Of a DNA stretch of 64,000 nt, positions 8,563-19,463 are shown one piece after another. Each line of letters begins with the position of its first letter. Within the stretch, counting starts at the first letter, position 1. This stretch comes from Gautieria morchelliformis (Eukaryota > Basidiomycota > Agaricomycetes > Gomphales > Gomphaceae), in contig WHVA01000159.1 in NCBI GenBank assembly GCA_015179125.1, positions 62,001-126,000 on the forward strand, given 5' to 3'. The translations under genes were made by a program, and so were the position numbers. The notes below the pieces were generated by a model. That model searched no databases. It saw only the letters and a list, made by a program, of their open reading frames with translations, and had not been told where the DNA came from.

Positions 8563-9769
8563 CTCCCCCTCAGCGAGAAGTCTCTTCTGCAAAATCCTAA
8601 TTTCCCTAATAAATACCTATGTTGGTGCAAATCCAGTCCCTTCATAAATATGTCCGCTACGTTCTCCTTCGTCGGTACATACGTAAGTGTTGCCTCGTGA
8701 GAGGCCACTTTCTCATGGATGAAGTGATATGCGACGTTGATATGTTTGGTACGCGCATGGTATGTTGCGCCATGCGATAGTGTGATGGTGCCTAGATTGT
8801 CTGATTGAAGTGACGTGGGCTGTGTTTGATCTATTCCTAGTTCCTCGATGAAGTGCCTCAGCCAGATCAATTGCTTGGCGCCCTCGGTGAGTGCGATGTA
8901 TTCGGCCTCCGTAGTAGATAACGCGATGGTTCGCTGCTTCTTCGAGCTCCATGCGATGGCTCCCCCTCCTAGTATAGCTATATAGCCACTAATAGATAGT
9001 GCATCGTTTCTATTGGCATAGTTTGAGTCAACGAATATTTCAAGGTCGGGACCAGCGTCTCGTTGGAAGGTTATGCGGTCGTCACGTGACCCCTTGAGGT
9101 ACCTGAGCGCATGCTTGATCGCCGTCCAGTGCTCGGCTCCGTAAGTAGTAGTGAATTGGCTCAGATGTTGTACGGTAAAAGCCAAATCGGGTCATGTGCT
9201 GAGTGCTGCATACATTAGTGATCCGATTGCTTTAGCATAGGGTACTTTGGTAGTTGGACCCATTGAGTCCATGGGTGTTGTGAGTTTGATCATTTTGTGT
9301 AGAGGTGTAGATACGGAATGAGCCATCATCATGTTGAATCGATCGAGTATGATGTCGATGTAATGTCCTTGAGACATGGTCAGTGTTCCCTCATCCCTAT
9401 TCCTCTCAACCCTAATTCCCAAGATTTTCTTCATTTCTCCTAAATCTGTTAAAGGGAATTTTCCATGAAGCTCCCCCTTGAGCTTAACCATCCCTCCTTT
9501 GGAATAAGCAAATAGTCCGAAGTCGTCTACGTATACTGATATGACTTCGATTGAATCCTTATCTTTTCTGATATAGACACATTCATCGGCTGTACTTTGA
9601 TGAAAGCCGAGGTCGAGTAGTAATTTGCGGAAGCGCTGATGCCAAGCTCGTGCCAATTGCTTGAGTCCATAGAGCGCTCTGTATATTCTTAGAACACGTC
9701 CAGATCCGTCATCAAAACCGTCGGGCTGATGCATGTAGATCTCCTCATCTATGGTTGAATTGAGATAGG
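8563..9769 (-). pseudogene. Copia A reverse transcriptase (3' part) and RNase H
   Basis: Translations show Copia RT motifs (YVDDFGLFAYSKGG, SLMYAALST) and RNase H blocks (SNYANRNDALS, LSTTEAEYIALTEGAK, SDNLGTITLSHG, KENVADIFMKGLDL). Together with 21011-21716 this is the pol 3' half of Copia A. The join between the two halves of the RT is interrupted by the block starting at 9770. It is broken. Confidence 0.8.
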
Positions 9770-9812
9770 TGTAAGGGCAACCCTGGCTGGTTGTGGAGAT
9801 CACACTACCACA
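9770..9812 (-). repeat. 43-bp stub of a Gypsy A LTR
   Basis: TGTAAGGGCAACCCTGGCTG to CACTACCACA is identical in kind to the first 43 bases of the LTR copies at 11668 and 18468. After 9812 the homology ends abruptly. It marks the left tip of the composite insertion. Confidence 0.75.
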
Positions 9813-11480
9813 TCTCCCGTTCCCTAATGTCCCAGACATCTTCCATGTTGATGGTAGTATTAGAGCCGTAAGTCCAGTATTTGCCCCACTATATCACCTT
9901 CATTGATGCTCAATGCATATACGAGCATATGCCAATGTCACTTCTTATACCAAATCTGTTCTAGCACCTGCATTGCACTGCAATTACAAAGTACTATATG
10001 TAGAGACTAACCGATAATAAAAATACTGCAGTAACCACGTGGACCTCACCCAAGAAGGCCAATGAGTCATCGCACACATAAGGGCCCCCACTCCCACCCA
10101 CCAAAAAAAACCGCACCATGCAAATGCCCTACCTGCCCCCATGCTCAATCACCATCATCTCCACAACGCGCAGCATGGCGGGCGTGCCATGCAGGATGGC
10201 CACAAGACCAGTGGTGTTGAATGTGTCATCTGGGTTCAAGTGCTTGAGGCTGCACAGGTGGACGGGGCGGTGTGAGAACACCAAGAACAAGCCAGCATGC
10301 AAACAGACATGGCGTGAAGCGAACCTGTGGGAGGAAAGAGGACACGGAAACTGATTCACAATGAACACGGGACACATGAGGAGGGAGCGCAGAACAACAC
10401 TCGCATGACACATGAAAAAATAAAAAGAAAAACCCCCCACAAGACAAAATGACAAGCAAATCCGACTCACCCTTCAAGCTTCAATCGTTGTTTTCATCGG
10501 CCTCGGATCTTGATCATTATCTCTGCAAACGTGCGCCCCATATCTGCGACTGTGAGCTGCCCCCCACCCAAACCATTCCAGCTCAATGTACTCTGTTGTG
10601 CAGAGATATATATTTTTAAGATGTGCTCTGAGCCAGTAGAGTGCAACTGGAGTATGAGCAGCTTGGGCATGTGGATGTAACTGGTCATAACTGAATGTAT
10701 ATGCTCAATGAGTACATAGTATGTCTGGATCTATCTAAAATGTGATTACATATAGTTGCCGCCTGTGCAAGGAACGCACTTGAAGACTAGAGAGACCTTG
10801 TGGGTGCCAGTCTGATGGTAAGCTGTGCTAGGATATCAAGTGTTTCCAGAATGAAAGCCTATTAATGATCGGTCAGATATACTAGTCGTCCACTGCCTTA
10901 CTGTCCATGCCCCACAATTAGCCACCCTGAAACCCGTGATTGGTGTCTATTCGGACTATGAATACCTACCGCCTCAACGCGGTGATTGAGGTGTGGGTCA
11001 GTGGTTAGGGGGATGTTTACTATTTCTCTTCCTGCCTCCGGCCATGGGTGCTCCACATGGTCCAGAGACATGACACAGTGCGCATGTACAGGGTATCCAT
11101 CGCCAGGAATCCCTCCTCTATGGAAATAACACAGGGAATACGCTCCCTCCACCACCTCCACACATACCCTGCTGAGTTTACGAACATCACCGCACATACC
11201 TGCATGCGAATACACCTCATGTCCGTCCCAGCAACGGCAACTGCAGGTTTCGGACTTTGGCAAGTCATGGGCCCCGCGTGCTTCCTACTGCACCATGTTG
11301 CTTCAGCCTGCTGGACACTGGCAGGTGCTGGTACCGAGCCGCCTTTTAGGAATAATATATCAGATATATTGGAATTGATATATATGGTGACTCAGGGAGT
11401 GGGAATCCTTCGTGCACCCCTGTGCACAGTATATGCGCAAGCTGACCAAGCTCTGTGGAGCGAGTGCGTCACTGATTGAT
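9813..11480. other. Non-element DNA inside the composite insertion
   Basis: About 1.67 kb with no similarity that I can see to any of the transposons in the window. It holds one exon-like stretch (10133-10324, minus), a further open frame ending near 10494, and a third minus frame around 10898-11263 with a possible GTATGT donor near 11205. It may be host DNA trapped between LTR copies during rearrangement. Confidence 0.4.
10133..10324 (-). pseudogene. Exon-like fragment of an unknown gene
   Basis: On the minus strand a 192-base stretch is bounded by a good acceptor (CCTCCCACAG) and a good donor (GTAGGG). Its length is a multiple of three, so its splice phases match. The translation in that phase is open and gene-like: HRPVHLCSLKHLNPDD, then TGLVAILHGTPAMLRVVEMM and IEHGG. 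I do not recognise the family. The upstream frame 10688-10494 (ending LTVADMGRTFAEIMIKIRGR) could be a preceding exon. It sits among LTR fragments, so it is more likely a captured piece than a working gene. Confidence 0.4.
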
Positions 11481-11667
11481 GTAGGTCACGTGACCGAGTC
11501 GAGGAAGAAACAGATGATAACAGAGGAACAAGAGGTCCGAAGCTTTCGCGTTTGGAACAGTATAGTGTAGCCAGTTATAGTAGACTCTCAACAAATAATT
11601 AGAGAAATCTATCAAGAAATAAGTTCTGTAGCTATCAAACAAGTCTACAGTTACTTCAGGGGGTGAA
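11481..11667 (-). repeat. LTR-like fragment shared with 33727-33950
   Basis: Read on the minus strand this is TTCACCCCCTGAAGTAACTG, then a TTTGATAGCTA stretch and ..GAGTCTACTA.. and a CACGTGAC box. The same order of blocks lies on the plus strand at 33727-33950 in the Gypsy D region. Both begin with a C-rich run like a polypurine tract complement, so they are probably pieces of one Gypsy 3' end and LTR. Confidence 0.5.
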
Positions 11668-12156
11668 TGTAAGGGCAACCCTGGCTAGTTGTGGAGATCA
11701 CACTACCACACAACTGACAAGGGGAAATCCAAAGTATGTATAAATCAACAGAGTATACAAGAGAGGGGATTCTCACCTGACAAGGGGAAATCCAAAGAGA
11801 AAAGTCTAAGGACCCCCAATGTCAGCGAGCCCGTATTATACTACGCTGCGCAGCCAGGGACAACACTTGGCACCCCCATCAACCCTGCATCTCCTTGACC
11901 ACCCTGACCCTTGATCGACCCTTGATGCCACCTATTACGCGAGTCGCTTGATTTCCGACACTGTTCCGAGAGTGGAAGTCGGAAATTGGAGTGGAACTGG
12001 CAAGGCGAACAGAACTGGTGGAAGTTCTCCCAGAAGCGGAATCATTTCCGAAAGCGGAGGCGGAGATGGAATCGGAACCGGAACCGGAGTCGGAAATGGA
12101 GTCGGAACTGGGTGCGGTGTCGGAACTGGAAATGGAAAACAGGGTGTCCCCTGACA
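11668..12156 (-). repeat. Gypsy A 3' LTR
   Basis: Tips are TGTAAGGG and CCCCTGACA as read on the plus strand (a near-perfect inverted pair). The half nearest the coding region is a cryptic repeat of CGGAAC/TGGAAC/CGGAGT hexamers. Next to it, on the coding strand, is the purine tract AAGGGGGGGGTGA (12157-12170), which fixes this as the 3' LTR. Confidence 0.85.
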
Positions 12157-12171
12157 TCACCCCCCCCTTAG

Positions 12172-15104
12172 CGTGCCACGTCCTCGAAGCACGGGACATG
12201 AGGGATTGAAATGCCAGCGAGCGGATTCGGCGAGGGGAACCGGGGTGTGTCCTATAGAACTCACGGAGTTTGTCTGGAGTGGAAACATCTTGCTCCAGGA
12301 CCCACGAATTCTCCTCGTATCCATACCCTTCCCATTTCACGAGGAATTGGGGTCGTCCTCGCACAAACCGGCTGTCCAGGATCCGTTCCGACCACGTAGT
12401 GCTCTTCCACATCTACAATTTCCAGTGGAGGTGGCGGACGAGCCTTCCGACCTGGAATTGGATCCTCAAGCATAGGGAGTAACTTCACCACGTTGAAGAC
12501 GGGGTGGAGGCGGGACATGGACATTGGAAGTCGGAGTCGGTATGCATTCCGTCCAACCCTCCACGTCACTGTGAAGGGCCCAAGGTAGCGGTGGGCAAGC
12601 TTCTGCGAAGGGCATGTGGTGCGGATGTCGCTTGCATCTAGATACACCTTGTCTCCAACTTGGTATTCCGGGGCAGGAACCCGGCCTTGGTTGTAGTACC
12701 TTGCCATGTCATCCTTTGCCTTCGCAAGGGCTGAGTTGGCTTCCGAAAGGGTGGAGTCCATGCGGTCTCGGAACTCGAGTCGGGAGTCAGCCTGGTGTGG
12801 TTCGAAGCCCATCCGCGGGTGTCGTCCGGAGTCAAGCATGAAGGGAGTCTGTTGTGTGGCGGAATGGACATGGTTGTTGTATTGGAATTCCGCCAGTGGA
12901 AGTAACTCATCCCAATTGTCCTGCCTCTCATTGACAAAGAGGCGGAGATATTGCTCCAACTCCTGATTGACCCGTTCCGTCTGTCCGTCACCCTGCGGAT
13001 GGTACGCTGTGGTGGTAGCCAGCTTTATGCCGAGCAGGCGGTAGAGCTCCCGAGTCAATTCCACGACAAATTGTGGACCTCGGTCGGAAACAACTTGCTT
13101 CAGGAGCCCATGCAACTTCCAGACATGTGCAAGGAACAGGCGGGCCGCTCCGAGGGCTGTGGTTGTCGTGTGCATCGGAATGAAGTGGGACACCTTGCTT
13201 ACCGAATACATGACGGGCATGATCGCGTCGTAGCCATGAGACTCTGGGAGTTCAACGATGAAGTCGACACTGATGGTGTCCCAGCGGGATTCGGGAATCG
13301 GGAGCGGAACAAGTTCTCCGACGGGCGGATGTCGTTGTGCTTTGGTTCGGAGACAAAGGTCAGATGTCTTCACATACTGTCCAATGTAGCGGGACATCTG
13401 AGGCCACCAGTAATTCCGAGCCACTAACTCCAGCGTCTTCCACCTGCCAGCATGCCCAGCGACCCGCGTGTCATGGTGCTGGGACACAATGCGGCGGCGG
13501 AGGTCCGCCCCACCTGGAACATAGACCTTGCCTCTGAAGTGGAGCAGTCCATCACGTTCCGACCATTCCGCTGCCCGTACACACCGTGAGTGCCCTTTCC
13601 GAAGTTCCTCCACCGCCTTCACTACCGACTCCTCCTTCTCTCCATTCCGGTACTGCCTCCGGATGTCCCTGAGCATTTCCGCTTCCGCGCCAACTGCAGT
13701 CACTCCCTCTAGGGTGCGGATTGCAAAGAGACTAGGGAGGAGCAGTGTCATATCCGCATTGTCTCCACTTCCGCTCCCATGATCCGCACGGTGGGATAGG
13801 GCATCGGGCTTGCCCATGGTGTGGCTGGGGCGGTGATGGAGCATGAAGTCGAACCGGGACAGGTGTAGGGACCACCGTGCCTGTCGTCGGTTCAACTTCT
13901 TAGACGTGCGGAAGTACTCGAGGTTCTTGTGGTCTGTCCAGATCTCAAATGGGCATAGAGCACCATCCAGGAAGTGTCGCCACTCCTCCAGTGCTCGGAT
14001 GATTGCCAACATCTCCTTGTCGTGGATCTCATAGTTCAGCTCGACCGGACTAAGGCTTTTAGAGAAAAAGGCAATCGGATGCCACCCCCAACATCTTCCG
14101 ATGACTGTTGCGACAACCGCTCCGGTAGCTGTGTCGGAAGAATCCGCCTCCACTCAATAAGGGCGAGAGTCGTCAGGAAAGGTCAGGACCGGGGAGGAAG
14201 TGATCAGCTCCTTGAGTTTGTCAAAGGAGGCCTGTTCCAGCTCTCCCCACCGCCACCCGACCTCCTTCTTGGTGAGGTCGAAGAGGGCACGAGCATGGCA
14301 GGAGAAGTCCTTGATGAACCGCCAGTAGAAATTGACAAACCTAATGAAGGACTGGACCTCTTTCTTGTTCCGCGGCACAGGCTAATCCGATACACCGGAA
14401 ACTTTGACTGGGTCCATTTCCACCTTTCCTTCCGACACAATCACCCCAAGATACTCTATCCGCGTCCGCTCAAATTCGCACTTTTCCGGCTTGAGACACA
14501 GGTTGTATTCCCGGAGCCGTTCCAGCACTCTCCGCACGACTTCCCGATGTTCCGACATGGTTTTTGTGAAGATGAGGGTGTCATCGAGGTAGACACAGAC
14601 AACCCCTTCTGCTATCATGTCATGGAAAATGTCATTCATCATCGTTTGGAATGTGGCAGGACTGTTGGTAAGGCCGAAGAACATGACCTGTGGCTCAAAG
14701 AGTCCTCGGTTGGTGCGGAAGTGGCCTTCCACTCGTCTCCCTCCCGGATCCGAACATTATTGAAGCCCCAGCGGACATCCAGCTTAGTGAAGTGCCTTGC
14801 CCCACGGAGTTGTGTGATTAGTTCGGAAATGAGTGGAATGGGGTACTGGTTCTTGATCATGATCGCATTCAAGGCCCGGTAATCCTGCACAAGTCTGAGC
14901 GAGCCATCCTTCTTCTTGATGAAGAACACCGGAGATGCCATGGGTGACCTGGAGGGGCGGATCCTCCCTGTACGGAGGTTTTCTGCAAGGAATGCATTGA
15001 GCTCTACCTGCTCCTTGGGTGACAGCGGGTAGACTTTGCAGTTGGTGGGCTTCGACCCAGGCTCCAACTCGATGGCATGGTCCCACAGCTTCTGTGGAGG
15101 AGGA
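12172..15104 (-). pseudogene. Gypsy A pol: RT, RNase H, integrase, chromodomain
   Basis: Recognisable blocks on the minus strand: RT ([28 protein letters not shown]), RNase H (IHDKEMLAIIRALEEWRHF, WTDHKNLEYF), integrase zinc region (HHDTRVAGHAGR ... DLCLRTKA), DDE core (VDFIVELPES, VSDRGPQF, GQTERVNQELE) and a chromodomain near the end (RPQFLVKWEGYGYEENSWV, 12230-12412). The chromodomain places it among chromoviruses, whose integration is guided to modified chromatin. It is broken, with a few breaks. Confidence 0.85.
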
Positions 15105-15645
15105 TGTTTATAAGTGTCATATATATGTATATATAGCTTAGCTCATCTATATTTCATAAAATATATCACAATTGAGGCAGTTGCCAGCATCTGTAAGACA
15201 TGCTTAATCCTAGCCCTAAAGTTCTTTCTCACAGTCTGCTGCTCCCCAGGAAAGGGTGTATACCCCATTGCCTAATCAATAGTTATATATCTTTGTACTA
15301 TAAATGCATATTATTTTAAACATACCTTCTAATCAGATCTATCAACCATATATAATAATATAGTACAGGTATTGTCCATACTTGCCTCTACATTCTATCA
15401 TCATACATCTAAAAATTTGGCTATATATGTTTAACATATAGTCATCCAAATCCTATCTGAAATTGCCCTGTTATCTGAATACACACCATGCCTTAGCACA
15501 TACAACCATATTTTTAAAATATCAGAACATTCAAAAAAATTTAGGATATCCACAATATACAAGTTGCTCAAAATGATGGACTATGAACTCAGTTATGGTT
15601 GATTTTTTAAAAGATATCTAATATATCCTAGAAGAATGTACATTG
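15105..15645. other. AT-rich insertion in Gypsy A pol
   Basis: About 540 bases of AT-rich sequence (many TATATA runs) separate the protease/RT junction of Gypsy A, whose flanking DNA is GC-rich. The coding sense resumes on both sides ([12 protein letters not shown] on the right-hand reading, KESFDALPPEDVH upstream). No clear inverted ends or target duplication could be made out. A degenerate MITE is possible. Confidence 0.45.
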
Positions 15646-16842
15646 TTGTCAATGTGAACATCCTCTGGAGGCAGGGCATCAAACGACTCCTTGGCAAAGA
15701 CGTCCTCGAACTCCCGCAGGTACTACGGAATTTCCACCGCCGCTTTATCATGCCTGGCTTAAGCAAGGCATTGCTAAATATTTCTGGTGGCACGGATGTG
15801 TTCCGCTTCCGGTGGAAGGTTTATGTACAGCAAGCGCTCCCCTTCCGCCAGAGTGTCTTTCGGGCTGAGTCGGATGACATCGGAGTCGGAATCGGAATCG
15901 GAGTGGGACCCGGTTCAAATTCCACTTCCGAGTCTTCTTCTGCAAGCAGTGGATGGGGGCCAGAACGACATGTCTGTATGAGCCATTCGGTCTTCCGCTG
16001 CTCCTGGCGCTCCTTCCGCACCTCTGACCGGCACATGTGACACTTGGCTGGGCATCGACTCATCAGCACCTTCCGAGTCTGCCAATTGATCTCCGGGTTG
16101 TGCTCCTGAAGCCAGGTAAATCCAAGGATGACGTCTTGCTTCCCCAGGCTGCTTACTGCAAAGGAAGTGCATTCTGTGTGCCCATCATAGCGGAGAATTG
16201 TGTCTACTATCTCCGTGATGGACCCTGCCTCATTGGGGCTTCCATCCACATTGAACACCGGGATTGCGCGTTGCAACTTCCGCATGGTCAGTCGGTTCCA
16301 TTCCACATAGTCCTGGTCTATAAACTGACCAGTGGCCCCGCAATCGACAAGGGCGGGTCCGGATTTGACTTCTGCTGTATCTGTCATCTGGATCTCCACC
16401 TTAATGACTAGTGACTTGGGGCCTGGGGTGGAAGCAACAACATAGCGCTTCGGGAGGCGTCTCTCCCAAGGGCGGACGCGGGATGGATGGGGTGTCGGAT
16501 TCGGTTTTTGTGTGACTTTATCCGGTGGGTCTGTACGAAGTGAGGGGAGCGGGGGCTTTTCATTCTCTACTTCAAGACAGGCAAACCGGTTATGTACAGG
16601 CAGCAGGGGCACACATCTCACCCGCTGCGCATCACAAAATCCGACGCATCTTCCACCTCCGATGCACCACGTTCCGCATTGTCGGAAATTACTTCCGCAG
16701 TGGGCACTCCGCTTATGTCCGCGAGTGCGAGGAACTCTGGAAGGAGCTCAAGTTTCTCCTCCGTGGTCATAAGCTGGATGTCAAAGGCTTGGGGGCACTC
16801 ACGAGCATAGTGACCTGGTTGTCGGCATCAGAAGCAGGTGAT
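15646..16842 (-). pseudogene. Gypsy A aspartic protease region
   Basis: The minus frame contains ALVDCGATGQFIDQDYV, the retropepsin active-site loop with a C in place of the usual S/T, and later DVILGFTWLQEHNPEINW, the flap-end motif typical of fungal Gypsy proteases. Downstream comes the linker to RT. It is separated from gag by the solo LTR at 16843. Confidence 0.75.
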
Positions 16843-17323
16843 TGTCAGGGGACACCCTGTTTTCCATTTCCAATTCCGACACCACACCCAGTTCCGACTC
16901 CATTTCCGACTCCGGTTCCGGTTCCAATTTCATCTCCGCCTCCGCTTTCGGAAATGATTCCGCTTCTGGGAGAACTTCCACCAGTTCTGTTTGCCTTGCC
17001 AGTTCCACTCCAATTTCCAACTTCCACTCTCGGAACAGTGTCGGAAATCAAGCGACTCGCATAATAGGCGGCATCAAGGGTCGATAAAGGGTCAGGGAGG
17101 TGCAGGGTTGATGGCGAGTGCCAAGTGTTGTCCCTGGCTGCACAGCGTAGTATAATACGGGCTCGCTGACATTGGGGGTCCTTAGACTTTTCTCTTTGGA
17201 TTTCCCCTTGTCAGGTGAGAATCCCCTCTCTTGTATACTCTATGCATTTATACAGACTTTGGATTTCCCCTTGTCAGTTGTGTGGTAGTGTGATCTCTAC
17301 AACCAGTCAGGGTTGCCCTTACA
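16843..17323 (+). mobile_element. Solo LTR of the Gypsy A family, TSD GTGAT
   Basis: A 481-bp LTR in the opposite orientation to the host element (TGTCAGGGGACACC to GTTGCCCTTACA on the plus strand). GTGAT lies immediately on both sides (16838-16842 and 17324-17328), so it is a clean insertion reduced to a solo LTR by LTR-LTR recombination. It shows that the family was still moving after Gypsy A had landed. Confidence 0.9.
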
Positions 17324-18467
17324 GTGATAGTTCCGTGCCCTTTTCCGCGCATGCGGTCAACATCCATCGGGGCAGGGCCACTCTTCGAAGGAGGAGGGCT
17401 ATGGTTCCTAATAGGAGCAGGTGGAGCAACCGTCGGAAATATTTTCCATGTGGGAGTGAATGCACTTCCAAGTTTTGGCATAGGTGGAGTAGGATGAGTG
17501 GAACTGCATGTCATGTTCCGGTTTGTCTCCACGAAGGCCTCATTTGCTTCCCTGTTCCGGGACACCCTCTGCGCAGCTTTGTACCACCCTTCCAGGTCAT
17601 CGAAATCCGGAGCTCCATCCCCAAGCAGTGCACCTTGGTTCTGGAGTGTCGGATCAAGTCCTCGTCGGAATTTGATGACGATCGTCTTGTCGTCCTCATA
17701 CTCCGCAAGGTCGATGAGCTCCTGGAAGCGGTCGATGTAGTCATCGACAGGATCCTTGGCCTGGTACCAGCTTGTCCCCTCGAGCTTCATAAGGGAAGTG
17801 AGCTGCTTGTTTTTCGGGCAGAACTGGTCAGAAAATGTTATCTCGAAGGCGTCCCAGTCCCGGAAGTAGTTCCCCTTGCCCTTTGCTTCATGTCGGATCA
17901 CCTTGTTTGCAAAACGGGCTGCGCAGTCCGAGTTGAAAAAGGACAATGCCCAGTGGATCCGAGCCTGGTCGTTCGGAAAGAGGTCTCCGACAATTGTGAA
18001 GTAGATGCTGCATGTGTTGAAGAATGCACGTCCCTTCTCCCGATCTCCGTCAAAGTCCGCCGGAGTTGCGGGTTTGGCCTTTGCTAACTTCGCGGACATC
18101 TTCTATTCCGCTGCTTCCACTTTTCCGAAATCCGGATCATCCAGCATTTCATTTCCACCACTTTGTGGAATATCTAACTTAGCCAAAATCGCTTCTAAGG
18201 CTGTTTCAATCGCGTCGGTCTTCATCCGGTTCCGTGTCAATTCCTCCTCCATATTCCGAAGACGATCGTCCGGATCCATGTCGGAAGGAGAAATATGGGA
18301 CGGGATTTTCGGGGTTGGGAGCTCTACGTAAGACGAGGGGCTGTCGTATGGTGTGTGTGTGCGGATGAGGTCACATCTCCGAGTCGCTGTCTCCGATTCT
18401 GAACGCACCTATGGCGAATGCAATGCGCAGTACGACCACCGGTCCTCTAGGGGAGAGACTTTTCTGC
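17324..18467 (-). pseudogene. Gypsy A gag
   Basis: The minus strand encodes a retrotransposon gag domain: DREKGRAFFNTCSIYF, ARIHWALSFFNSDCAARF, DPVDDYIDRFQELIDLAEY, KFRRGLDPTLQNQ. An N-terminal part with SPSDMDPDDRLRNMEEELTR (a short coiled coil) precedes it at 18103-18408. Gag forms the particle in which the RNA is reverse transcribed. Confidence 0.8.
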
Positions 18468-18930
18468 TGTAAGGGCAACCCTGGCTGGTTGTGGAGACCA
18501 CGCTACCACACAACTGACAAGGGGAAATCCAAAGTATGTATAAATGAACAACAGAGTATACAAGAGAGGGGATTCTCACCTGACAAGGGGAAATCCAAAG
18601 AGAAAAGTCTAAGGACCCCCAATGTCAGCGCGCCCGTATTATACTACGCTGCGCAGCCAGGGACAGCACTTGGAACTTGCCATCAACCCTGCATCCCCCT
18701 GACCTCCCTGACCCTTGATCGACCCTTGATGCCACCTATTACGCGAGTCGCCTGATTTCCGACACTGTTCCGAGAGCAGAAGTCGGAAATTGGAGTGGAA
18801 CTGGAAAAGCGAACGGAACTGGTTGAAGTTCTCCCAGAAGCGGAAACAGAGGCGGAGATGGAATCGGAACCGGAAGCGGAGTCGGAATTGGAGCCAGAAC
18901 TGGAAATGGAAAACAGGGTGTCCCCTGACA
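18468..18930 (-). repeat. Gypsy A 5' LTR
   Basis: Same tips as the 3' LTR and lying beyond gag. It is about 25 bp shorter in the CGGAAY-repeat half. At 18930 it is joined directly to the middle of another LTR copy rather than to a target duplication. Confidence 0.8.
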
Positions 18931-19463
18931 GAAAAGTCTAAGGACCCCCAATGTCAGCGAGCCCGTATTATACTACGCTGTGCAGCCAGGGACAACACTT
19001 GGCACCTGCCATCAACCCTGCATCCTCATGACCTCCCTGACCCTTGATCGACCCTTGATGCCACCTATTACGTGAGTTGCTTGATTTCCGACACTGTTCC
19101 AAGAGTGGAAGTTGGAAATTGGAGTGGAACTGGCAAAGCGAACAGAACTGGTGGAAGTTCTCCCAGAAGCGGGATTATTTCCGAAAGCGGAGGCGGAGAT
19201 GGAATCGGAACCATAAGCGGAGTCGGAAATGGAGTTGGAACTGGGTGTGGTGTCGGAACTGGAAATGGAAAACTAGGTGTCCCCTGACACCTACTCCATT
19301 TCCGACTCCGCTTATGGTTCCGATTCCATCCCTGCCTCCACTTTTGGAAATGATTCCGCTTCTGGGAGACCTTCCACCAGTTCTGTTCGCTTTGCCAGTT
19401 CCACTCCAATTTCCGACTTCCACTCTCGGAACAGTGTCGGAAATCAAGCAACTCGCGTAATAG
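18931..19463. repeat. Fold-back of Gypsy A LTR pieces
   Basis: 18931-19289 is the second two-thirds of an LTR, in the plus-read orientation and ending CCCCTGACA. 19290-19463 is the same end region in reverse, so 19077-19289 and 19290-19461 form an inverted repeat of roughly 170 bp with almost no spacer. The reversed copy resumes at 20736, after solo LTR S1, and runs to 21005. The open frames in both directions here (GNGVGTGCGVG-like) are repeat artefacts. Confidence 0.75.

Larger units (their letters stand above)
11668..18930 (-). mobile_element. Gypsy A (Ty3/Gypsy chromovirus), broken
   Basis: A minus-strand element with LTRs 11668-12156 (3') and 18468-18930 (5'). Order on the coding strand: gag, aspartic protease, RT, RNase H, integrase, chromodomain, polypurine tract, LTR. 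It is broken, with several breaks, and carries two insertions: a solo LTR of its own family (16843-17323) and an AT-rich segment (15105-15645). No matching 5-bp target duplication surrounds the two LTRs, so one end has been exchanged or rearranged. The LTRs differ by an indel of about 25 bases and scattered changes, so it is not a very recent insertion. Confidence 0.85.

Noticed and set aside
11948-12209. Gly/Glu-rich and Arg/Asn-rich frames in the Gypsy A LTR (also at 16799-17087 and 18790-19460)
   Set aside because: They arise from CGGAAY hexamers and occur in every copy of the LTR in both directions.
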